Shown: piece after piece, positions 37,874 to 46,713 of the stretch
How positions within the stretch are numbered: position 1 is the first letter of the stretch
Layout of the letters: every line of letters starts with the position of its first letter
NCBI RefSeq assembly: GCF_000723405.1
Contig: NZ_CCAE010000025.1
Location: 1 to 64,000 of the forward strand
Origin: Hydrogenophaga intermedia
GTDB taxonomy: Bacteria; Pseudomonadota; Gammaproteobacteria; Burkholderiales; Burkholderiaceae_C
DNA: 64,000 nt
Direction of reading: 5' to 3'
Made by a program: the position numbers and the translations under genes
The notes under the pieces: generated by a model
What the model saw: the letters and a program-made list of their open reading frames with translations, nothing else
Told to the model about the DNA's origin: nothing
Database searches by the model: none

Positions 37874-40597
37874 ATGCGCGCCAACAACCTCTTCTCTGCC
37901 CCCTCGATGACGCCGTTCTTCCTTCCCCTGCTCAAGCGGCCCTGGCGATGGCTGCTGCTGCTCCTCATCGGCATGCCCCTCGTGTGGGCGGCGGGCGGTG
38001 TGAGCATCAACAATCTGGTGATCACCACCGTGAAGCAGTTGTCGTTCGCGCAGGCCAAGGCCGAGGTGGCCGTCAACCAGCAGTTCACGCAGACCGCCAC
38101 CGCGCGCCTGAGCCCGGGCGCCGTCACGTACCGCAGCAGCGACACGGCGGTGGCCACAGTCAACGCCCAGACGGGCCAGGTCAGCGGCGTGCTCGCGGGC
38201 GAGGCCACCATCACGGCAGACCAGGCCGCTTCACCGCCCTACCCGGCGGCCAGCGCCAGCTACACCATCAAGGTGAAAGGCCAGCCCGTCACCTTCCAGC
38301 CATGGCAACTGGCCCCGGTGATGTATGGCATGCCGGCCTTCCAGATCACGGCGCCCACCTCCAACGTCCAGGGCGCGGCCATCGTCTACAGCCTCAAGGA
38401 CACCGCCACCACCGTGGCCAGCATCACGCCGCAAGGCCTGATCACGGTCAAGGCGGTGGGCAAGACCACCATCGTGGCCACGCAAAAGCCCTTGGGCATC
38501 TACGACAGCGGGACCGTGGAGGCCGAGTTCGAGGTGACGGCGGTTCCGGGCCTGAACAACCAGGAGATTCCGTACACCACGACGCCCATCGATCTGCCGG
38601 CCCAACTGGGCGGTCAGTCGGTCACCTACACCAGCGGCACACCCGGCGTGGCCACCATCGTGGGCACCAGCGGCTCGCCCCAGGTGTCGCTCAAGGGCCA
38701 GTTGGGGACGACAGAGCTTGAGGCCAGGAATGCCGGAGGCATCGTGGTGGCCAAGGCCACGTGGACGGTGGTCGCGGGCCAGCCCACGCTGACGGTAGAC
38801 CCCGTGCCACCACTGCCGTCCACCACCTTCGAAACCACGCTGCGCGCCAGCTCGAACGCCCCCGGGCCCATCGTCTTCAGCATTCCTGATCCGATCCAGA
38901 ACGACGAGATCGCCGAAATCAATCCGATGACGGGTCAGCTGTGGGTCAAGGGCCCGGGCACGGTGAACGTCAAGGTTTCCAAAGCCGCAGTCGGTCCCTG
39001 GGCGGCGCGCGAGATCACCGTTCCCGTCACCATCAACGATGGCCCGCCCGGCGTCCAGATCACCGTGTCGCCCACGTCGCTGCTCAAGCCCGGCAACGGC
39101 TTTGACATCGGCTATCGCGTCAACTTCGTCAGGGGTGCGGTGGCGGGCCACGTCGCGGCCAGCGATCCGGCATTCGCTTCCCCCGCCATCCCGCTCGCCA
39201 CGCACACGCCCCCAAGCCGCGTGGGAACCGACGGGAGCATGAGCTTTCGGGTCACGGATCAGGCCACTACAGGTACGTATCGCTTCGTGCTGTCCACTGT
39301 GTCGGGGCCGTTCGCTGAAGCCATCTCTTCGGGTTGGACCATCCCCGCTCTGGTTCGTGAGTTCGAGGTCGATGCCTCAGGCATCCCGAAGCGGTTCAAT
39401 CTGGGGGCGCCGCTGAGCGTGGTCTACGGCGACAAGCCGGTGATGCCCAAGTCCTATGACGACAGCGGCGCGGAAATCACCGACGGCAATCGCTGCACCC
39501 ACTTCAGGTCCAGCAACACGGCCGTGTTGCGCGGCGTGGGCATCGCCACCGGCTCTGAAGGGTTCGACAAGGACCATTGGGAAACCGCGGGTGTCGGCAC
39601 CACGGTGATCACCTGCTACGTGGTTGCGGGCGGCGGCCCGGCGGTGCTCGACTACGACAGCGTCGTGATGACGGTGACCGGCGCTAACCCCAGGCTGCAA
39701 AGCTTCCCCGACATTGAAATCGGCATGGATTCGCTCCCTCGCACACTGTCTACACCCGCTTCGCTCAACGCCTCGGGCACTTGGCGCTATGAGATCGTCC
39801 AAGCGCCGGGGCAGCCCGAGGTCGCTAGGATCGTCAATGGCCAGATTGTGCCGGTGGCTCCAACACCGCCCGGCATGCCAGCCACTATCCGCGCGACCCA
39901 GAGCGCCGCCGACAACTTCCGCGAGGCCTTCGTCGAAGCCACCGTGACGGTGAAGTCGGCCCAGGACCGAAGCTTCGCAGCCATCCACGCCACGTATGGC
40001 GATCCAGACTTCCTCATCCCGCGCCCCACGGGCGTCGTGGGCAATGTCACCTTCGAGTACGGGAATGCCCAACAGGACGTGTTCGAAATCAAGGACGGCA
40101 CGACGATCCACATCCTCAACGCCGGAACGGCCACCATCCTGGCCAAGACCAGCACGGGTGAAACCGTCACAGGCCAAGTCATCGTGGCAAAGGCCAAACC
40201 CACGCTGCTGTTCTATCTCCCACCGCGGGTCTTCGGCATCTCAGCCTGCGACGACGAAATCTGGAATTGGCCCATCAAGAATGCGGGAGCCGACAACAGC
40301 GTCGGGGGCACCTTGATCACGAACAGCGACGGTGTGGTGTATTACCCCATGGGCTATGTGCCGGGGTATGCGCTCAGGACGGGCCCCAACCCGGGAGGCG
40401 ACTATTGGCGGCGATTGATGTTGTCGAGGGTGTATGTCGAATCGCAAGCCCCTTGGCTGCCAGCATGGGTAGAACTGAGCGAAACACGCAACTTCGAAGC
40501 CGCGCGCAGCGAAACGATGTACTACGGCCTGTGGGCCAGCGAGCGCGTGAGGTGGAGCACGGATCGCCAACAGTGGCTGGTTGCTTGCGACTGGTGA
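37874..40597 (+). CDS. Large exported protein with bacterial Ig-like (BIG2-type) domains
   Basis: A 907-aa protein. A signal or signal-anchor segment (RWLLLLLIGMPLVWAA) ends near residue 40. Serial Ig-like units follow with the BIG2 pattern YRSSDTAVATVN...GQVSGVLAGEATITA, YSLKDTATTVASITPQGLITVKAVGKTTIVAT, YTSGTPGVATI, and further divergent ones to about residue 780. The last ~125 residues, from FGISACDDEIWNWP, form a distinct domain rich in Trp/Tyr whose first Cys could pair with the terminal VACDW Cys, like the disulfide-closed tip domains of intimin/invasin. GC falls in the 3' half. Likely surface-displayed or secreted adhesin, dependent on the barrel protein upstream. Confidence 0.68.
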   Translation: MRANNLFSAPSMTPFFLPLLKRPWRWLLLLLIGMPLVWAAGGVSINNLVITTVKQLSFAQAKAEVAVNQQFTQTATARLSPGAVTYRSSDTAVATVNAQTGQVSGVLAGEATITADQAASPPYPAASASYTIKVKGQPVTFQPWQLAPVMYGMPAFQITAPTSNVQGAAIVYSLKDTATTVASITPQGLITVKAVGKTTIVATQKPLGIYDSGTVEAEFEVTAVPGLNNQEIPYTTTPIDLPAQLGGQSVTYTSGTPGVATIVGTSGSPQVSLKGQLGTTELEARNAGGIVVAKATWTVVAGQPTLTVDPVPPLPSTTFETTLRASSNAPGPIVFSIPDPIQNDEIAEINPMTGQLWVKGPGTVNVKVSKAAVGPWAAREITVPVTINDGPPGVQITVSPTSLLKPGNGFDIGYRVNFVRGAVAGHVAASDPAFASPAIPLATHTPPSRVGTDGSMSFRVTDQATTGTYRFVLSTVSGPFAEAISSGWTIPALVREFEVDASGIPKRFNLGAPLSVVYGDKPVMPKSYDDSGAEITDGNRCTHFRSSNTAVLRGVGIATGSEGFDKDHWETAGVGTTVITCYVVAGGGPAVLDYDSVVMTVTGANPRLQSFPDIEIGMDSLPRTLSTPASLNASGTWRYEIVQAPGQPEVARIVNGQIVPVAPTPPGMPATIRATQSAADNFREAFVEATVTVKSAQDRSFAAIHATYGDPDFLIPRPTGVVGNVTFEYGNAQQDVFEIKDGTTIHILNAGTATILAKTSTGETVTGQVIVAKAKPTLLFYLPPRVFGISACDDEIWNWPIKNAGADNSVGGTLITNSDGVVYYPMGYVPGYALRTGPNPGGDYWRRLMLSRVYVESQAPWLPAWVELSETRNFEAARSETMYYGLWASERVRWSTDRQQWLVACDW

Positions 40598-40643
40598 CAA
40601 AGTCTCCGTTCCCCAAGGCACTCAGGTGTGCGCCCTGGAACGA

Positions 40644-40672
40644 CAAGGCCACCCTGGGCTGGGTTGGCCTTG
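40644..40672. terminator. Hairpin between convergent genes
   Basis: CAAGGCCA (40644-40651) pairs with TGGCCTTG (40665-40672), with an inner CCC/GGG extension. It lies in the 105-bp gap between the Ig-like gene and ylqF, both of which end here. The T-run is weak, so it is a plausible rather than certain bidirectional terminator. Confidence 0.4.
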
Positions 40673-40702
40673 CTTTGCGGACCTCGTGCAAAGGCCTGCG
40701 GT

Positions 40703-41641
40703 TCAGCGCCGCCGCGGCCTGCGCGCAGGCCGTTCCCGCTCACGCTCCTGCTGCCTCTGCGCATGCGCCGCCTTGCCCGCGCGCAGCCACTCCAGGTACT
40801 GCACCGGCGTCTCCAACGTGATGCGTCCGATCAAGGTGGCGCGAAAGTCGCCGATCACCAGCTCCGCCGCCTTCTGCGCATCCACACGCCCGCCGCTCAC
40901 CAGCGCGCCGCGCTGGCGGCCGATGGTTTCGAGCAATTCTTCGGCGGGCACATCGGCCAGCGCTTCGGCGCTGAAAGCAAAGCCATAACGCGCCAGCAGC
41001 AGCGCCGGGTAACTGGCCTTGAGCGTGTCCAGCAACTCCAGCGCCACCTCTTCGTCGTCGTAGGCGTTGCGCCCCACGGCCCCGCTCGCAGCAAGGTTGT
41101 ACCCGCTCTGCGGCACGATGATGTTCGGCCACAGCATGCCCGGCGTGTCGTAGAGGTAGAAGTCGTCGGCCAGCAGCAGGCGCTGCTCGGTGCGCGTCAC
41201 GCCGGCCTCGTCGCCGGTCTTGGCGGAGCGTTTGCCCACCAGGGTGTTGATGAGCGTGCTCTTGCCCACGTTGGGGATGCCGCAGATCAGCACGCGCAGC
41301 GGCTTGACCATGCCGCCGCGGTTGGGCGCGAGTTCGCGGCAGGCCGCGATCAAGGCGCGCGCCGGTGCGGTCACGCTGGCGTCCAGCGGGATGGCGCGGG
41401 TGGCGGGCAAAGCGTTGTAGTGCGCGAGCCAGAGCGCGGTGCGTTCCGGGTCGGCCAAGTCCTGCTTGTTCAGCACCTTCAGCGACGGCCGCTTCTTCGT
41501 GAGCTCGCTCAGCAGCGGGTTGGCGCTGGAGCCCGGCAGGCGCGCGTCCAGCATCTCGATCACCACGTCGATGGCCTTCACGCGCTCGGCGATGGCCTGG
41601 CGCGTGAGGTGCATGTGACCGGGAAACCACTGGACGCTCAT
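40703..41641 (-). CDS. ylqF: Ribosome biogenesis GTPase YlqF/RbgA
   Basis: A 312-aa circularly permuted GTPase. The motif order is G4 NKQD, then G1 GIPNVGKST, then G3 DTPGM, as in the YlqF/RbgA family that matures the 50S subunit. The N-terminus WFPGHMHLTRQAI is typical. A basic tail (RERERPARRPRRR) may bind rRNA. It is divergent from the SRPBCC gene across 129 bp. Confidence 0.9.
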   Translation of the reverse strand: MSVQWFPGHMHLTRQAIAERVKAIDVVIEMLDARLPGSSANPLLSELTKKRPSLKVLNKQDLADPERTALWLAHYNALPATRAIPLDASVTAPARALIAACRELAPNRGGMVKPLRVLICGIPNVGKSTLINTLVGKRSAKTGDEAGVTRTEQRLLLADDFYLYDTPGMLWPNIIVPQSGYNLAASGAVGRNAYDDEEVALELLDTLKASYPALLLARYGFAFSAEALADVPAEELLETIGRQRGALVSGGRVDAQKAAELVIGDFRATLIGRITLETPVQYLEWLRAGKAAHAQRQQERERERPARRPRRR

Positions 41642-41770
41642 GGGGGACGGGGAACAAGGGCTGAGGGGGGCGGAAGGACGCGCATTGTGCCTTGGTACAA
41701 GTCCGCCCCCCGATCGGGGCTCGCCTGCCTAGAATGCCCCGTCCTTACCCCCTCCCAGCGAAAGGCAAGC

Positions 41771-42253
41771 ATGGCCATCACCGTCAAGATCGACCTCGGC
41801 TACGAATTCGCCGTCAAGGCCAAGGCGGCCGATGTGTTCAAGCTGCTGTCCGACGTGCCCGCGTCGGTGGCGTTTTTCCCCAAGGTCGAAAAGCTCACCG
41901 ACCTGGGTGGCGGCAGCTACCAGTGGGAGATGGAGAAGGTCGGCACGGCGCAGGTCAACATCCAGACCGTGTACGCGAGCAAGTACACCAGCAAGTGGGA
42001 CGAGGCCAAGGGCACCGGCACGGTGAAGTGGACGCCCGTCAAGGGCGTGGGCAACGCCCTGGTGGGCGGCCACTGGAAGATCGCCGACCAGAAGAAGTCC
42101 ACCGCCATCGAGCTCGCCATCGAGGGCACGGTGGACGTGCCGCTGCCCAGCCTGATGAAGATGGTGGTGGCGCCGGTGGTGGAAGCCGAGTTCGAAAAAC
42201 TCGTCGACAAGTACATCGCCAACCTGGTGAAGAAGTTCGGCGGCGAGGCCTGA
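41771..42253 (+). CDS. SRPBCC-family (CoxG/polyketide cyclase-like) protein
   Basis: A 160-aa START-like protein beginning MAITVKIDLGYEFAVKAKAADVFKLLSDVPAS. WEMEKVGTAQVNIQTVYASKYTSKW and a C-terminal long helix VEAEFEKLVDKYIANLVKKF fit the SRPBCC fold that binds hydrophobic ligands. There is no signal peptide or anchor. Ligand and role are unknown. Stand-alone gene with a small hairpin at its stop. Confidence 0.75.
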   Translation: MAITVKIDLGYEFAVKAKAADVFKLLSDVPASVAFFPKVEKLTDLGGGSYQWEMEKVGTAQVNIQTVYASKYTSKWDEAKGTGTVKWTPVKGVGNALVGGHWKIADQKKSTAIELAIEGTVDVPLPSLMKMVVAPVVEAEFEKLVDKYIANLVKKFGGEA

Positions 42254-42271
42254 GGGCGCCTCAGCGTTTCT
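42250..42271 (+). terminator. Small terminator-like hairpin
   Basis: CTGAGG-GCG-CCTCAG overlaps the stop of the SRPBCC gene and is followed by CGTTTCTTC. The stem is only 6 bp, but its position right at the gene end supports a weak intrinsic terminator. Confidence 0.3.
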
Positions 42272-42364
42272 TCATGGCGGGGCCGGAACGGGGCCTTGGG
42301 GTGGCGCACTCAGGGAGGGTTTGGCGCTTGCCAGACGTCTCCCTACCTACTCCACCGCCATCCC

Positions 42365-42571
42365 ATGCGCCTTCGCTCGCTGTCCTGCCCGCCGTCCCTC
42401 AGGGGCACCCATGTCCCACCTGCCCGGGCACCGCAGCCGCGCACGCCGTCGGGTTTTTCAAGCTCGTCGGACTCCGATACGAAAGAGCTTGAATCCACTG
42501 ACAGCGGGACAGGGTCCTCAGACGGTGATTCCACCTTCTATGACCTCAGGGCCGACCACTATCGCTATTAG
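42365..42571 (+). CDS. Possible small Ser/Asp-rich protein
   Basis: A 68-aa ORF in the 314-bp gap between the SRPBCC gene and gshA. The N-terminal half is basic and Pro-rich (RAPQPRTPSGFSS). The C-terminal half is Ser/Asp/Glu-rich and ends STFYDLRADHYRY. No ribosome site is obvious at the ATG, and a longer version from TTG 42296 is possible. GC drops in the second half. It could be a chance ORF or a fragment; otherwise the gap holds nothing else I recognise. Confidence 0.25.
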   Translation: MRLRSLSCPPSLRGTHVPPARAPQPRTPSGFSSSSDSDTKELESTDSGTGSSDGDSTFYDLRADHYRY

Positions 42572-44139
42572 GCCGCCAGCGCCTGCCCCTTGCCCACCGC
42601 CGCCACGCGCGGGTGCCCCAGGCGATCGGCCGACACGTACTCCTGCCGATACACCTCGAAGGGCAGGGTGTCGGCCGCCTCGATGGCGCGCTGATCGTCC
42701 ACCGAACGTTTCGCCAGCGCCTCGAAGCGCGCCTGCTGGGCGTCGCTCCAGGGCAGGCCCAGCAGGTGCCGGTGCGTGAGCGCCGACTGCCCGCGTGCGA
42801 AGGCGATGAAGGAGTCGTCGTGGTGCGCCGACATGGCGCGCAGCACGCGCGCCGAGGGCAGCAGATCGGGTTGGCGCAAGGTGCTGCGCGCGTGCGCCAC
42901 GGCCAGCGCGTGCGCGTCGGTGCCATCCAGCTCGTCCAGCGCGTCGGCAATGGGCTGCAACTGCTCGATGATTTCCTGACCCCAGTCGGCGAGCGTCACG
43001 GGCGCGCCACGGCGCAGCAGCTCCAGCCCGGGCTCGCGGCCGCGCGCGGCTGTGAGGTGCTGGTTCTGCGCGAGTTCGCGGATTTCGCTCGGCGTGTCGG
43101 GCGGGCTGTCGGCCAGCAGGCAGTGCAGCAGGAACACATCGAGGAAGCGCAGCGTCATCGCATCGATGCCGATGGGCTCGAAGGGGTTGAGGTCGAGCAG
43201 GCGCACCTCGATGTACTCGACACCGCGCTCGCGCAGCGCGTGCAGCGGGCGCTCACCCGGGAAGATCACGCGCTTGGGGCGGATGGTGCCGTAGAACTCG
43301 TTCTCGATCTGCAGCAGCGTGGTGGCGAGCTGGTTGTAGTCGCCGCCCGGGTTGCGGATGCCCACGGTCTCATAGGCGGGCCAGGGCCGCGTGAGCGCGT
43401 CGTGCAGCGAGGCAGCGTAGCCTTCCAGGCCGTTGTAGCTCACGGCCAGCGTGGCCTGCGCCTCGCTCTGGTAACCCAGGCGCCCCATGCGCAGCGAGGT
43501 GCCGTGCGGCATGTACAGCGTGCCGCTGGCGCCGAGCTTTTGCAACTCGTGGTTGCGGCCTTCGACGAAGCTCGAACACACCGCCGGCGAGGCGCCGAAC
43601 AGCGTGAGCAGCAGAAACGCGTGGCGGCGGAAGTTGCGGATGAGCGCGAAGTAGCCCTCGTTGTCCACGCCGGGCAGGGACCAGTTGTAGTGGATGCCCG
43701 AGATGGTCTGCATGCGCCTGCCGTAGCGGTGGCCCAGGCCCATGCGGTAGACGCTCTTGGCGCGGCCGACGTTGGACGAGCCGTAGCGCCCGAGCGGAAT
43801 GGTCTCGTCGGTGGGCAGGCCACAGGGCATGCTCGACACCCAGAGCCGCTCGTCGCCCTGCGCCTGCAAGGCGCGCAACACGAACTGGTGGACCTCGGTG
43901 AGTTCGCCCAGGCAGCTCTCGACACTGGCGTGCACGCCGGTGATGAGTTCGAGCTGCGACTCGCTGTAGTCGGTGGTGATGTGGGGGTGCGTCAGCGCGC
44001 TGCCCAGTGCCGCCGGGTGCGGGGTGAGCGCCAGCTTGCCATCGGGCTGCGACCGCAGGCTCTCCTTCTCGAGGCCACGGCGCATACCGCGCAGGCGCTC
44101 GGGGCCCAGGGCGGCCAGCCGTTGTTGCAGTGCAGACAT
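42568..44139 (-). CDS. gshA: Glutamate--cysteine ligase
   Basis: A 523-aa GshA of the proteobacterial (E. coli) class. RRGLEKESLR near the N-terminus is the ATP/metal block. Other family blocks are TTDYSESQLELIT, GSSNVGRAKSVYRMGLGHRYGRRMQTISGIHYNWS and EYIEVRLLDLNPFEPIGI. It makes gamma-glutamylcysteine, the first step of glutathione synthesis, in the cytoplasm. The start MSALQQRLAALG is fixed by family similarity; upstream frame residues look non-coding. It follows dusC on the same strand, 31 nt downstream. Confidence 0.93.
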   Translation of the reverse strand: MSALQQRLAALGPERLRGMRRGLEKESLRSQPDGKLALTPHPAALGSALTHPHITTDYSESQLELITGVHASVESCLGELTEVHQFVLRALQAQGDERLWVSSMPCGLPTDETIPLGRYGSSNVGRAKSVYRMGLGHRYGRRMQTISGIHYNWSLPGVDNEGYFALIRNFRRHAFLLLTLFGASPAVCSSFVEGRNHELQKLGASGTLYMPHGTSLRMGRLGYQSEAQATLAVSYNGLEGYAASLHDALTRPWPAYETVGIRNPGGDYNQLATTLLQIENEFYGTIRPKRVIFPGERPLHALRERGVEYIEVRLLDLNPFEPIGIDAMTLRFLDVFLLHCLLADSPPDTPSEIRELAQNQHLTAARGREPGLELLRRGAPVTLADWGQEIIEQLQPIADALDELDGTDAHALAVAHARSTLRQPDLLPSARVLRAMSAHHDDSFIAFARGQSALTHRHLLGLPWSDAQQARFEALAKRSVDDQRAIEAADTLPFEVYRQEYVSADRLGHPRVAAVGKGQALAA

Positions 44140-44170
44140 AAGGACACTCTTGCGAAGCGGGGGCCGGAAG

Positions 44171-45157
44171 TTAACACGGCTGCGCGGATTCTGCAGACGC
44201 CTCGTCGGGGCATCCCCAGGCGGCCTGGGCCCGGGCGATCCAGGCCTCGATCGCCTCGGGATCGTGGTGTAGGCGCAGCTCATCGAACGCGGTCTGCGCC
44301 TGCGGGTAGCGGTGGCGCAGGTAGTTGAGCCACTGCTTGAGCCGCCCCGCGCGGTGGCGCCGCTCCACGCGCGCGCTCACGCGGGCCCAGAACAGCGGCA
44401 GCAGCGGCACCACGCCCTGCCACGGCACCTCGCCCTCGCCGCGGATGGCCATCGCCAGGCCCGGGTCGGTGATCTGACCGCGGCCGATCATCAGGTGCTC
44501 GCAACCCGTCACGTCCCGGCAGCGCCGCGCGTCGTCCGCGTTCCAGATCTCGCCGTTGGCAATCAGCACCGGCCGTTGCGCGGGCAGCGCCTGCGCCACC
44601 CGCGCGATGCGCTCCCAGTGCGCGGGCGGCTTGTAGCCCTGGGCCTTGGTGCGCGCGTGGATCACGAGTTCGCTGGCGCCCGCGTCGGTGATGGCCAGCG
44701 CGTTGTCCTCGGCGCGCGCGTCGTCCATGTAACCCAGGCGCATCTTGGCCGACACGGGGATGTGCGCCGGCACCGCGCGCCGCACCGCCGCCACGATGCG
44801 GCCCACCAGCTCGGGTTCGTCGAGCAGGATGGCGCCGCCCCGGCTGTTGTTCACGGTCTTGGCCGGGCAGCCGAAGTTCAGGTCGATGCCCGGTGGCTGC
44901 AGCGTGGCCAGGCGCGCCGCGTTCTCCGCCAGCAGCGTGGGGTCGGAGCCCAGCAACTGCGGGCGCACCGGCACACCCGCCACGGTGCGCCCGCCGTTCA
45001 GCAACTCGGGCACCACGCGGATGAAGGCGCGCTCAGGCAGCAGGGTGTTGGTGACGCGGATGAATTCGCTCGTGCAACGGTCCACGCCGCCCAGGCGCGT
45101 GAGCACGTCGCGCAGCGTGGCGTCGAGCAGGCCTTCCATGGGAGCGAGCAGCAGCAT
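44171..45157 (-). CDS. dusC: tRNA-dihydrouridine(16) synthase DusC
   Basis: A 328-aa flavin-dependent dihydrouridine synthase. The start MLLLAPMEGLLD is the classic Dus N-terminus. DLNFGCPAKTVNNSRGGA carries the catalytic Cys. ELVIHARTKAQGYKPPAHWERI and IANGEIWNADDA, GCEHLMIGRG complete the FMN barrel. The DusC subgroup is indicated by APMEG and the overall length. It is divergent from the pseudouridine synthase, 57 nt apart, so two RNA-modification genes share a promoter region. Confidence 0.9.
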   Translation of the reverse strand: MLLLAPMEGLLDATLRDVLTRLGGVDRCTSEFIRVTNTLLPERAFIRVVPELLNGGRTVAGVPVRPQLLGSDPTLLAENAARLATLQPPGIDLNFGCPAKTVNNSRGGAILLDEPELVGRIVAAVRRAVPAHIPVSAKMRLGYMDDARAEDNALAITDAGASELVIHARTKAQGYKPPAHWERIARVAQALPAQRPVLIANGEIWNADDARRCRDVTGCEHLMIGRGQITDPGLAMAIRGEGEVPWQGVVPLLPLFWARVSARVERRHRAGRLKQWLNYLRHRYPQAQTAFDELRLHHDPEAIEAWIARAQAAWGCPDEASAESAQPC

Positions 45158-45214
45158 GGGCCGTATTGTCCCGTGGCGGCGGGGCGCCGCCCGGCGGCGG
45201 GGACAATCGTGGCC

Positions 45215-45883
45215 ATGAACACCGCCGTGGACGCGCTGAACCTCGTGTACGAGGACGATGCCCTGATCGTGCTCGACAAACCCGCGGGCCTGCTGGCCGT
45301 GCCCGGCCGCGGCCCGGACAAGCAGGACTGCCTGAGCGCGCGCGCCCAGGTGCGCTGGCCCGACGCGCTCATCGTCCACCGCCTGGACATGGCCACATCG
45401 GGCCTGGTGCTGATGGCGCGCGGCCTGGCGATGCAGCGCGCCCTGTCCATGGCCTTCGAGAAGCGCCGCGTGCACAAGCGCTACACCGCCGTGGGGGCCG
45501 GCCGCCTGGCCAACCCCGATGAGGGCAACGGCTGGCAGACCATCGACCTGCCGCTCATGATCGACTGGATGAACCGGCCGCGCAGCATCGTGCACCACGA
45601 GATGGGCAAGCCCAGCCTGACCCGCTGGCGACTGGCGGCCGATGACCAAGGCGCGCACGGGGACATCGGCACGCGCTTAGAACTGGAGCCCGTGACCGGG
45701 CGCACCCACCAGTTGCGCGTGCACCTGCAGGCCATCGGCCACCCCATCGTGGGCGACCCGCTCTACGCCAGCGAGGCGCAGCGCGCCATGGCCGAACGGC
45801 TGCTGCTGCACGCGGGCTGGCTTACCTTGCCGCACCCCGTCAGCGGCGACACACTCGAGCTGCACAGCCCCTGCCCCTTCTGA
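45215..45883 (+). CDS. RluA family pseudouridine synthase
   Basis: A 222-aa compact RluA-type synthase. The catalytic block is IVHRLDMATSGLVLMAR with the essential Asp; DKPAGLLAVPGRGPDKQDCL and GRTHQLRVHLQAIGHPIVGDPLY are family motifs. There is no S4 domain, and size and layout resemble RluA (23S rRNA U746 and tRNA U32) rather than RluC/D. Target specificity is inferred. Divergent from dusC; followed by a frameshifted SDR gene. Confidence 0.88.
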   Translation: MNTAVDALNLVYEDDALIVLDKPAGLLAVPGRGPDKQDCLSARAQVRWPDALIVHRLDMATSGLVLMARGLAMQRALSMAFEKRRVHKRYTAVGAGRLANPDEGNGWQTIDLPLMIDWMNRPRSIVHHEMGKPSLTRWRLAADDQGAHGDIGTRLELEPVTGRTHQLRVHLQAIGHPIVGDPLYASEAQRAMAERLLLHAGWLTLPHPVSGDTLELHSPCPF

Positions 45884-45915
45884 ACCCCAACGACCGACCC
45901 GACGAGACACACCGA

Positions 45916-46691
45916 ATGACCACCCCCACCTCACCATCCTCACCGGCGCCTCGCGCGGCATGGGCCAGGCCATGGCCCGGCAACTGCTCTCGCCCAACCA
46001 CGTGTTGCTGTGCCTGTCGCGCCAGATCAGCGATGAGCTGCAGGCCGAGGCCGAGCGCCTGGGCGCGCCGCTCACGCAGTGGTCGCAGGACCTGGCCGAC
46101 ACGGTTGGCGCGCGCGATCGCCTGGCGAACTGGCTCGGGGGCCTCAATCCGAAAGAGATCGCCAGCGCCACGCTGATCAACAACGCGGGCGTGCTGCCCG
46201 CCATCGTGCCGCTGCCCGACTGCCCGCCCGACCAACTCACCAATGCCCTGCGCGTGGGGCTGGAAGCGCCCATGCACCTCACGGCCGCGTTCCTGGGCGC
46301 CACACGCGCCTGGGTGAAGGCCGGCTGGAAAGGCCCGCGCCGCGTGCTCAACATCTCCTCCGGGCTGGGCCGCAACGCCATGGCCTCGCAGGCGCCGTAC
46401 TGCGCGGCCAAGGCCGGGCTGGACCACTTCACGCGCTGCTGCGCGCTGGAGGAACTGCACCAGCCCCATGGCGCCAAGCTCGTGTCGCTCGCGCCGGGCG
46501 TGATCGACACCGACATGCAGATCCACCTGCGCGGCAGCGAAGCGGGCGCCTTCCCCGACCGCCAGCGCTTTGTCGATCTGCGCGAGAAAGGCATGCTCAG
46601 CAGCCCCGAGGACGCGGCCACGCGCGTGCTCGCCTGGCTGGACCGCTCGGACTTCGGCCAGAACCCCGTGGCCGACGTGCGCGACGCCTGA
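45916..46691 (+). pseudogene. SDR family oxidoreductase with a probable one-base frameshift near the start
   Basis: From ATG 45960 the frame encodes 243 aa of an SDR: TLINNAGVLP, LNISSGLGRNAMASQAPYCAAKAG (Ser, Tyr, Lys) and APGVIDTDM. The Rossmann motif LTILTGASRGMGQAMA, however, begins upstream in the same frame with no start codon. The natural-looking ATG 45916 is one base out of phase. Adding one C to the run at 45923-45927 would restore MTTPHLTILTGASRGMG. Either the gene is broken, initiation occurs at 45960 without the nucleotide loop, or one base is missing from the sequence. Confidence 0.75.
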
Positions 46692-46713
46692 GCGCCACCC
46701 ACGGGAGGCCCCG

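Noticed and set aside
40628..41770. Long plus-strand frame over ylqF leading into the SRPBCC gene
   Set aside because: It is antisense to ylqF; the real SRPBCC start is ATG 41771.
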